DNA of 11,821 nt from Bacteroidales bacterium (lineage in GTDB: Bacteria; Bacteroidota; Bacteroidia; Bacteroidales; NBLH01), in NCBI GenBank assembly GCA_027083715.1, contig JALWNR010000600.1:1-11821 (forward strand), given 5' to 3'. Below the pieces are notes generated by a model that made no database searches, was not told the DNA's origin, and saw only the letters and a list, made by a program, of their open reading frames with translations. The position numbers and the translations under genes are program-made. Positions 7,243-11,821 of this stretch are shown here, in pieces (positions within the stretch are counted from its first letter, which is position 1; each line of letters opens with the position of its first letter).

Positions 7243-8502
7243 ATGAAGAAATACTTATATCTTATCATCGCACTATTCACGATTGTGAGTTTTGCATCAT
7301 GCAGTTCAAAAAATGAAGAAGCTAGCAATGAAGAACATGAAGAACATGGACAGGAAGGGGTTGTTGTACTTAACGAGCAACAACAAAAAGCACTGAACCT
7401 GAAATTAGGACAAATGCAAAAGCGTAATTTAACTACAGTGGTGAAAACCAATGGCGAATTAGCCGTTCCGCCTTCAAGCAGTGCGGATATTACGGCGGTA
7501 ATTGGCGGAAATGTGAAACGCATTAATGTTTTTCATGGCGATTATGTCCGTAAGGGGCAGTTATTAGCCGTATTGGAACACCCTGATTATATAGCTATTC
7601 AGGAAGATTTTGCCGAAGTGGCAAACAGTTTGGAGTTTTTGGAAAAAGAATATGAACGACAAAAAGAACTGTTTGAAAATAATGTTGGTGCCGGCAAAGA
7701 CTATCAGCAAGCAAAGTCGAGATACAATACTGCAAAAGCCAGATATGAAGGATTAAAGTCTCGCTTGCTTTTGCTGCACCTTTCTCCTGAAAAAGTGAAA
7801 GAAGGAAAGATATCAAACACCATAAATATTGTATCGCCCATTAACGGTTATGTAAATGAAATTAATATAAAAGTAGGTACTTATGTTGATGCCAAAGATA
7901 AATTATTTGAAATTACCGATAATAGTGCCATTCATGCAGATTTTTTAATCTATGAAAAAGATGTGCATTTGGTAAAACTTGGTCAAAAAGTACATTTTAC
8001 GGTTTCTAATCGCCCTGATAAAGAGTTTACTGCTAATGTTTTTGCTATAGGAAAAGAGTTTGATGCAAACAATCGGGCAGTTCATATTCATGCTAAAATA
8101 AATGAAAAAGTTTTGGGTTTAGTGCCGGGAATGTATATTTCAGGGCACTTACATACTGATGAAAAATACACCGAAACATTACCTAATGAAGCAATTGTAG
8201 CAGAAGGGACAAAATCATACATTTTTGTTTTAGTTGACAAAAATAAGGATGAACACACTCATGATGAAATGGCTGAAAAAGAAGATGAACATACGCATGG
8301 AGAAGAAGGTCATGAGCAGAATGAAAATGACGAAAATAAAAAAGCTTTTAAAATGGTTGAAGTAATCACCGGTCAAAAAGACGATGGTTATACCGAGGTG
8401 CATTTGGTGGATAGCCTTCCCGAAAACACGCAAGTGGTACTGAATGCCGCATACTATTTGCTTGCGGATATGAAAAAAGAAGAAACAGAACATGAACATT
8501 AA
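7243..8502 (+). CDS. czcB: CzcB/CusB-type periplasmic adaptor lipoprotein with His-rich loop
   Basis: Membrane-fusion protein (419 aa) that bridges the RND pump and the outer-membrane channel. The start at 7243 gives a lipoprotein signal: KK at 2-3, hydrophobic 4-18 and lipobox FASC with C20. A TTG 51 nt upstream would only add an AT-rich extension. Order: acidic/His linker (EHEEHGQEG, 31-39); lipoyl-like half-motifs at about 85-115 (with GDYVRKGQLLAV) and 193-227 (SPINGYV); alpha-hairpin at about 118-190; then beta-barrel and membrane-proximal domains. Residues 337-358 (DEHTHDE to GEEGHE) form an acidic, His-rich insertion in the C-terminal part, and the protein ends in EHEH. CzcB-type proteins often carry His-rich stretches thought to bind Zn; that this one does is inferred. 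It follows the CzcA gene and precedes the PII-like gene by 10 nt. Confidence 0.92.
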   Translation: MKKYLYLIIALFTIVSFASCSSKNEEASNEEHEEHGQEGVVVLNEQQQKALNLKLGQMQKRNLTTVVKTNGELAVPPSSSADITAVIGGNVKRINVFHGDYVRKGQLLAVLEHPDYIAIQEDFAEVANSLEFLEKEYERQKELFENNVGAGKDYQQAKSRYNTAKARYEGLKSRLLLLHLSPEKVKEGKISNTINIVSPINGYVNEINIKVGTYVDAKDKLFEITDNSAIHADFLIYEKDVHLVKLGQKVHFTVSNRPDKEFTANVFAIGKEFDANNRAVHIHAKINEKVLGLVPGMYISGHLHTDEKYTETLPNEAIVAEGTKSYIFVLVDKNKDEHTHDEMAEKEDEHTHGEEGHEQNENDENKKAFKMVEVITGQKDDGYTEVHLVDSLPENTQVVLNAAYYLLADMKKEETEHEH

Positions 8503-8512
8503 AATACTGATT

Positions 8513-8842
8513 ATGAAAGAAATTAAAGCATTTGTCCGCCCCAATAAGGTGAATGTTATTGTAGAGCATTTGAAAAAAAGTGGTTTTGAAAATATAACCA
8601 TTTCAAGTGCCGAAGGAACCGGAAAATTTCAGGATGAAAACGCTTTTGTTTCCCGGAAATTTTCCATTACCAACAGCGAAATTGCAAAACTGGAAATCGT
8701 AATTCCCGATGAGGATATTGAAACCGTTGTAAATATAATTTCGGAACACGGAAAAACGCTTTATCCCGGAGATGGAATTATTTATGTTTCATGTGTTGAA
8801 AACATGTACCGTGTAAAAGATGGTTTAGAGAACGGGAAGTAA
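8513..8842 (+). CDS. PII-like signalling protein linked to metal efflux
   Basis: A 109-aa protein of the PII superfamily: small, trimeric, ferredoxin-like-fold proteins that bind nucleotides and regulate transporters or enzymes. It starts MKEIKAFVRPNKVN, as PII proteins do. B-loop PGDGIIYV (85-92) matches the PII pattern PGDGKIFV, followed by a C-loop-like YRVKDG (99-104). The T-loop region (about 37-55) lacks the YKGAEY-type sequence of GlnB/GlnK, so uridylylation is unlikely. PII-like proteins next to heavy-metal RND pumps are a recognised separate group (called PII-NG in the literature as I recall it). I chose ATG 8513, which aligns with other PII N-termini and leaves 10 nt after the adaptor stop; an ATG at 8492 would overlap the adaptor gene and add seven residues. 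Likely co-transcribed with the pump and modulating it in response to metal or nucleotide; that role is inference. Confidence 0.85.
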   Translation: MKEIKAFVRPNKVNVIVEHLKKSGFENITISSAEGTGKFQDENAFVSRKFSITNSEIAKLEIVIPDEDIETVVNIISEHGKTLYPGDGIIYVSCVENMYRVKDGLENGK

Positions 8843-8861
8843 AAATAAACAGTGAAAAAAT

Positions 8862-8896
8862 CATTAGCCGTGTCCTTTTAGGGCACGGGTTTAATG
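8862..8896 (+). terminator. Hairpin after the PII-like gene, possible weak terminator
   Basis: CCGTGTCC (8868-8875) pairs with GGGCACGG (8881-8888) with one G-U pair and a TTTTA loop. An outer CATTA/TAATG stem (8862-8866, 8892-8896) extends it across a small internal loop. It lies 19 nt after the stop and just before the second operator, a fitting end for the efflux transcript. There is no good U-tract, so it may instead be a processing or stability element. Confidence 0.5.
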
Positions 8897-8907
8897 AAAA
8901 TAAACTT

Positions 8908-8922
8908 TGCAACCGGGTTGCA
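8908..8922. promoter_or_regulatory. Second copy of the palindromic operator core
   Basis: TGCAACCGGGTTGCA is the exact reverse complement of the core at 2167-2181, and both are palindromes except for the centre. The A/T flanks are not symmetrical here, which defines the 15-bp core as the conserved, probably protein-bound part. It ends 12 nt before the TATCTTTG box, as in the first copy. I found no third complete copy in the window. Confidence 0.75.
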
Positions 8923-8934
8923 TGCTATACGCCC

Positions 8935-8942
8935 TATCTTTG
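8935..8942 (+). promoter_or_regulatory. -7 promoter box for the 158-aa exported protein gene
   Basis: TATCTTTG fits TAnnTTTG and lies 25 nt before the ATG at 8968. It has the same 12-nt spacing from the palindrome core as the box at 2194, which supports a real, co-regulated promoter. Confidence 0.65.
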
Positions 8943-8967
8943 TAATGAATTTTAAAAAGAAAACATT

Positions 8968-9444
8968 ATGAAAAAGATAGCTTTATTAGCAATTTTAGCA
9001 CTGTTTACATTCAATGTAAATGCACAGGATGAAAATAAAACGCCTGAAAAATACCGTTTAATTACGGGGGTACGGGTAAACCCTTTAATTGTATATGATT
9101 TTGAAGGAAACGCAACGGAATTAATGAGGCTTCACGGCGAATTTGGAGCATTATTTAAAAAAAAGTTCTATGTTTCCGTTGGTTATACGGCAGTTGCCAA
9201 TGCCATATATAATTTCAACGAATATTGGTTTATCGGTTTTGATAAGCGATTGCCTGTATCGTGGGTAATTGCCGAAGAATACATGATAAACGAGAATAAG
9301 TTGATTGTGCAAAGCGGATTAAACGTTAAACTGAGTAAAATAGGAAATGTTTTTGCCTTTTTAATGACACCAACTGACCAATTTGATTTGGGAATGAAAG
9401 CAGGAGTATTTATTCCGTTGAATTTTGTAATCACTAAAAAATAA
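8968..9444 (+). CDS. Exported protein of unknown function under the metal-type operator
   Basis: A 158-aa protein I do not recognise. It starts with a clear signal peptide (KK at 2-3, hydrophobic 4-15, NA|Q near residues 18-20), so the mature form is about 139 aa and lies in the periplasm or outer membrane. The mature part has no cysteine and only one histidine. Alternating hydrophobic and polar residues with aromatics (for example FYVSVGYTAVANAIYNF at 67-83) suggest beta strands, perhaps a small barrel or lipocalin-like fold. The ATG is preceded by the A-rich AAAAAGAAAACATT common for Bacteroidota starts. It has its own promoter with the same operator as the efflux cluster, so it is probably expressed under the same metal condition, though it lacks obvious metal ligands. 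Confidence 0.7.
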   Translation: MKKIALLAILALFTFNVNAQDENKTPEKYRLITGVRVNPLIVYDFEGNATELMRLHGEFGALFKKKFYVSVGYTAVANAIYNFNEYWFIGFDKRLPVSWVIAEEYMINENKLIVQSGLNVKLSKIGNVFAFLMTPTDQFDLGMKAGVFIPLNFVITKK

Positions 9445-9447
9445 AAA

Positions 9448-9464
9448 TCATGAAACATTCATGA
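9448..9464. repeat. Small TCATGA/TCATGA hairpin after the 158-aa protein gene
   Basis: TCATGA (9448-9453) and TCATGA (9459-9464) can form a 6-bp stem just after the stop codon. The sequence CATGAAACATTCATG resembles CATGAAACAAGTATG at 10417 and CATGAAACAAGCATG at 10604, so it may mark one end of a dispersed repeat. Confidence 0.35.
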
Positions 9465-9497
9465 CGAACAGATTCGACACACAGGAGATAATTAAAA

Positions 9498-9594
9498 ACC
9501 CCGTAGGGGTGACATCTAAATAGCCCGGTATGAAGCGATAGTGGAATGCCGGGTATGGTATAAGGCATAGAACGGGTTTTGGCATGTATTTTTG
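9498..9594 (+). repeat. Palindromic intergenic repeat element with two hairpins
   Basis: The element opens with a hairpin CCCC-GTA-GGGG (9499-9509), followed by CCCGGTAT (9524-9531) pairing with ATGCCGGG (9546-9553) with one G-U pair and a 14-nt loop. It is much more GC-rich than its surroundings and ends near TATTTTTG (9587-9594). It resembles GTAGGG-containing repeats that I recall between genes in Bacteroidota genomes, but I cannot confirm copy number from one window. Confidence 0.5.
9587..9594 (+). promoter_or_regulatory. Possible -7 box upstream of the cytochrome gene
   Basis: TATTTTTG fits TAnnTTTG and lies 61 nt before the chosen cytochrome start at 9656, at the 3' end of the repeat element. 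No TGCAAC operator is next to it, so the cytochrome may not share the regulation of the pump. The short motif alone is weak evidence. Confidence 0.35.
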
Positions 9595-9655
9595 CCCGAA
9601 GGAAAGCAAAAATCATGACAAAACTAATATGTTAATTATCAGTAAATATAAAATC

Positions 9656-10318
9656 ATGAAAAAAAATATAATTTATACAATTGCCACTATTCTTACATTA
9701 GTGATTCTATTCAGCTTTACGAATAATAAAAATGAGCAAACTAATATAAGTTCATCAATTACCGGTGAAGAATTGTATTTAAAGAATTGCTCATCATGCC
9801 ACGGACAAAACAGGGAAGGAAATTCACCGGCATTTCCTTCTTTGAAAGAAGTTAACAAGAAAATGAGCAAAGATGAAATTTTAAGCTTATTGGAAACAGG
9901 ACAAAAAGTAATGCCTTCGTTTGCACATCTTTCGATAGAAGAAAGAGAAGCAATTACCGGTTATTTACTGGGTGAAAAAACTAAAAGTAATGTTGTTAGC
10001 GCTATAAGCCCTCTAGAAGAAGGTAGAAATCTTTTTGTAGCAAATTGTGCAAGTTGCCATAAGGTCAAACAAGAAGATTCGGAACCTGCACGCGTACAAT
10101 CTTATGGGATGCGCCCGGCAATTTTGGGTGGAATAAATCGAAAACATAATTATTATCGTTTTGAACGGATACTGAACATGGGACCTTGTTACATGCCATC
10201 ATTTGCCAATATGCCGGTAAATGATAAAGAGAAAATTTATAAATATTTGAGCAGTGTTGAACCGGCAGGTTACTGGAGCCAAAATGGTTGCAGAATGAAT
10301 AACATGAATGGTTATTAG
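9656..10318 (+). CDS. Membrane-anchored two-haem c-type cytochrome
   Basis: Electron-carrier protein (220 aa) with two cytochrome c domains on the periplasmic side. Residues 5-21 are hydrophobic with lysines at 2-3 and no clear cleavage site, so an uncleaved N-terminal anchor is likely. Haem sites are CSSCH (C45, C48, H49) and CASCH (C131, C134, H135). The probable distal methionines are M86 (in KVMPSF) and M180 (in CYMPSF). Two further cysteines, C178 and C212, are not part of haem motifs. Haem attachment would need a cytochrome c maturation system encoded elsewhere. ATG 9656 is chosen because it yields the MKKN-plus-hydrophobic anchor; an in-frame ATG at 9584 lies inside the repeat element and would add 24 unlikely residues. 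It is separated from the efflux genes by the repeat, so a link to metal handling is only positional. Confidence 0.85.
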   Translation: MKKNIIYTIATILTLVILFSFTNNKNEQTNISSSITGEELYLKNCSSCHGQNREGNSPAFPSLKEVNKKMSKDEILSLLETGQKVMPSFAHLSIEEREAITGYLLGEKTKSNVVSAISPLEEGRNLFVANCASCHKVKQEDSEPARVQSYGMRPAILGGINRKHNYYRFERILNMGPCYMPSFANMPVNDKEKIYKYLSSVEPAGYWSQNGCRMNNMNGY

Positions 10319-10357
10319 CACTAATTTTGTTTCATAGTAGATGAGTTGTTTATGACA

Positions 10358-10386
10358 GTCGCTGCCTGATTAGAACGGGCAGCGGC
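10358..10386 (+). terminator. Putative terminator hairpin after the cytochrome gene
   Basis: CGCTGCC (10360-10366) pairs with GGCAGCG (10378-10384). The stem extends outward by a T-G and a G-C pair and has an 11-nt loop. It is GC-rich in an AT-rich setting and lies about 40 nt after the stop. The following sequence ATTCATATTTT is only moderately T-rich, so termination strength is uncertain. Confidence 0.55.
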
Positions 10387-10415
10387 ATTCATATTTTAAT
10401 AAGTACGTACTACAA

Positions 10416-10671
10416 ACATGAAACAAGTATGATTAAAATAACTTAACGAAGTGATCTCATGAGCTTGCGAATAATTATTAAACACACAAGGCAACTTAGT
10501 GAAACGATCTCACGAACAAAGTGAGTAATGGTTATTTTATATCATGCGGTTCTTCCGCAGTAGCAGAACAGGCTATGTGATTATTAAAAACAGGAAAAAA
10601 ACACATGAAACAAGCATGATTAAAATAATTATTAAACACACAAAGTAATGATTATTTTCATCATGCGGTTC
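10416..10671 (+). repeat. Two imperfect direct repeat copies, long and short form
   Basis: A 26-nt segment starting ACATGAAACAAG occurs at 10416-10441 and 10603-10628 with one mismatch. The 19-nt segment ATAATTATTAAACACACAA follows at 10471-10489 and 10625-10643, and ATCATGCGGTTC closes both (10541-10552; TCATGCGGTTCC at 10661-10672). The first copy carries two extra blocks of about 30 nt (10442-10470 and 10490-10516), both containing a CGA-x-GTGATCTCA-like sequence. The second copy looks like a deleted version of the first and ends about 35 nt before the CDF start. Confidence 0.6.
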
Positions 10672-10705
10672 CATGTGGCAACTGAAAATAGTAAAAAATA
10701 AACAC

Positions 10706-11497
10706 ATGAAAAAAACAATTTACCACATCAGTAAAATGGATTGTCCTTCGGAAGAAGCGATGATTCGTATGAAACTGGAAAGTTTATCGGAAATAAAAGA
10801 ATTAAAATTCGATTTGGAAAATCGGGATTTAACCATTATCCATACAGAAGAAAATCCGGAAATTGAGCAAAGACTGGATGAATTAAATTTGGGCAGTCAA
10901 AAAGTAAAAACCGAAGAAACCGAGTTTACAGATAGCAAAACAGAACATAAGCAGCAAAGTAAGTTGCTTTGGGCAGTTTTAATCATTAATTTTGCTTTTT
11001 TCATTATTGAGATAGTTACGGGTTTAATTTCCCGTTCCATGGGCTTAGTGGCAGATAGTTTGGATATGCTCGCCGATGCTTTTGTGTACGGATTAAGCCT
11101 TTGGGCGGTTGGTGCAGCCCTTAGTCGTAAAAAACTGGTAGCCCGAATGAGTGGATATTTTCAAATAGTTTTGGCAATTTTAGGTATTGCCGAAGTTATT
11201 AGACGTTTTATTTATTCCGAAATCAGCCCAAATTATCAAACCATGATTATCGTTTCCGTATTTGCACTAATGGCTAATGCGGCCAGCATGATAATTTTGC
11301 AAAAAACCAAAAGCGAAGAAGCACACATTAAAGCAAGTAAAATTTTTACATCCAACGACATTATCATCAATATAGGTGTAATTACAGCCGGTATAATTGT
11401 AATGCTAACCAATTCCTTAATCCCCGATTTAATTGTTGGTGCAATTGTTTTTGTTATTGTTGTACAAGGTGCATTGCGAATTTTAAAATTAGGATAA
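10706..11497 (+). CDS. Cation diffusion facilitator with N-terminal HMA-like domain
   Basis: Inner-membrane metal-cation/proton antiporter of the CDF family, 263 aa. Residues 1-66 resemble a heavy-metal-associated domain, with MDCPSEE at 11-17 in place of the usual M-x-C-x-x-C, leaving one cysteine (C13) plus two glutamates as possible ligands. A charged linker (67-86) leads to six predicted membrane segments from 87 on. TM2 carries D117-x2-D120-x3-D124, where the usual His of the HxxxD pair is Asp; TM5 has D218 in SNDIIIN and lacks the partner His four residues earlier. The protein stops right after TM6, so the usual cytoplasmic C-terminal CDF domain is absent. I recall a CDF subgroup with a DCPSEE domain and this compact form. 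ATG 10706 follows an A-rich leader and starts the HMA domain; ATG 10673 lies in the repeat. Substrate unknown; Zn or Co likely from context. Confidence 0.87.
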   Translation: MKKTIYHISKMDCPSEEAMIRMKLESLSEIKELKFDLENRDLTIIHTEENPEIEQRLDELNLGSQKVKTEETEFTDSKTEHKQQSKLLWAVLIINFAFFIIEIVTGLISRSMGLVADSLDMLADAFVYGLSLWAVGAALSRKKLVARMSGYFQIVLAILGIAEVIRRFIYSEISPNYQTMIIVSVFALMANAASMIILQKTKSEEAHIKASKIFTSNDIIINIGVITAGIIVMLTNSLIPDLIVGAIVFVIVVQGALRILKLG

Positions 11498-11821
11498 TTT
11501 GCTTACCCAAAGCGAAAATTTAAAATGTGTGTCAGTATTGGTGTAACGCAGAAAAAAGCAACGCAGATGTATCATCATACCTTATGTATTCTTTTTTAAG
11601 CTTAATAGCATAAATATTATGTAAAAACAAACCTTATTAACTGTATAATAAAAGTTAACCGCAATAATTCATGAAATTCTCTTTATGCAGATACGAGGCA
11701 CCGAATTCCGCCGATATATCTTTATATTTTTTACAAGCATAGCTTGTAAAGAGAAAAGTTCAAGGAATTCGTAACGAAGTAGATGCGTGAAGAGAATTTC
11801 AAGCGACACCCAACCTTTAGC
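11498..11821. other. Non-coding tail after the CDF gene
   Basis: No gene is supported in these 324 bp. A weak 7-bp stem (11498-11504 with 11510-11516, one G-T pair) starts right after the stop codon and may end the CDF transcript. AACGCAG occurs twice close together near 11544-11566. From 11672 on lies a large nested inverted repeat, listed separately. Confidence 0.45.
11672..11801. repeat. 130-bp nested inverted repeat (cruciform-like)
   Basis: The outer arms 11672-11709 and 11764-11801 are inverted. TGAAATTCTCTT (11672-11683) is the exact reverse complement of 11790-11801, CGAATTCC (11702-11709) that of 11764-11771, and the stretch between is partly matching. Inside sits a perfect 9-bp hairpin, TTTACAAGC (11730-11738) with GCTTGTAAA (11742-11750) around ATA. 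No transposase is present. It could be a MITE-like or other mobile palindromic element, or a strong bidirectional terminator. Confidence 0.6.

Larger units (their letters stand above)
10319..10705. other. Repeat-rich intergenic region before the CDF gene
   Basis: No supported gene in 387 bp. It holds a terminator-like hairpin (10358-10386), a TAATTTTG box match at 10322-10329 that is too far from the next start to be convincing, and two imperfect copies of a repeat (10416-10552 and 10603-10671). Small stems also occur: CTCAC/GTGAG (10509-10513, 10521-10525) and TGCGG/CCGCA (10545-10549, 10555-10559). Confidence 0.5.

Noticed and set aside
8230..8601. 123-codon - strand frame rich in Phe and Ile
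   Set aside because: Antisense to the His/Glu-rich adaptor end and the PII start; its hydrophobic look comes from complementing GAA/AAA codons.
9434..9616. 60-codon - strand frame across the repeat element
   Set aside because: Lies on the hairpin repeat; no homology or promoter recognised.
9584..9655. Upstream ATG that would extend the cytochrome by 24 residues
   Set aside because: It overlaps the repeat element and the -7-like box and puts unlikely residues before the membrane anchor.
10416..10671. CRISPR array
   Set aside because: Only two imperfect copies with differing internal blocks, no regular spacers and no cas genes.
10673..10705. Upstream ATG that would extend the CDF protein by 11 residues
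   Set aside because: It sits at the end of the direct repeat; ATG 10706 begins the HMA-like domain directly.

Overview
The window reads as chromosomal DNA of a Bacteroidota (Bacteroidetes) bacterium. It is AT-rich, and gene starts sit behind A-rich leaders rather than clear Shine-Dalgarno sites. Several upstream regions carry the Bacteroidota -7 promoter box TAnnTTTG. The proteins themselves are typical of that phylum: a CzcA fused to a TolC-like domain, a lipoprotein membrane-fusion adaptor, and signal peptides ending in A|Q. All convincing genes are on the + strand.

Layout. (1) 1-1577: the 3' part of a superfamily 1 helicase with a built-in nuclease-like domain and a C-terminal zinc ribbon; the Walker A end lies upstream of the window. 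(2) 1578-2130: AT-rich DNA with no supported gene. (3) 2131-8896: a heavy-metal efflux cluster. It opens with a promoter and a 33-bp perfect palindrome, followed by a small secreted protein, a repeat-rich 232-bp leader, a CzcA-TolC fusion, a CzcB-type adaptor with a His-rich loop, a PII-like protein and a hairpin. (4) 8908-9444: a second copy of the palindrome core at the same distance from a -7 box, then a 158-aa exported protein of unknown function. (5) 9445-9655: a palindromic repeat element. (6) 9656-10318: a membrane-anchored two-haem cytochrome c. (7) 10319-10705: a hairpin and imperfect direct repeats. (8) 10706-11497: a cation diffusion facilitator (CDF) protein with an N-terminal HMA-like domain. 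(9) 11498-11821: no gene, but a large nested inverted repeat.

How it fits together. CzcA, its adaptor and the fused or separately translated TolC-like part would form a trans-envelope pump for divalent cations. CzcA-type residues are present, and the three copper-binding methionines of CusA are replaced. The PII-like protein may sense metal or nucleotide and modulate the pump. The CDF protein would move metal across the inner membrane. No regulator gene is in the window. The two identical operator-promoter arrangements (TGCAAC-N3-GTTGCA, 12 nt before TAnnTTTG) therefore imply a repressor encoded elsewhere that also controls two small exported proteins of unknown function. Those two proteins are the best candidates here for undescribed parts of a metal-homeostasis system. 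Functions come from remembered family motifs, not from a database search.
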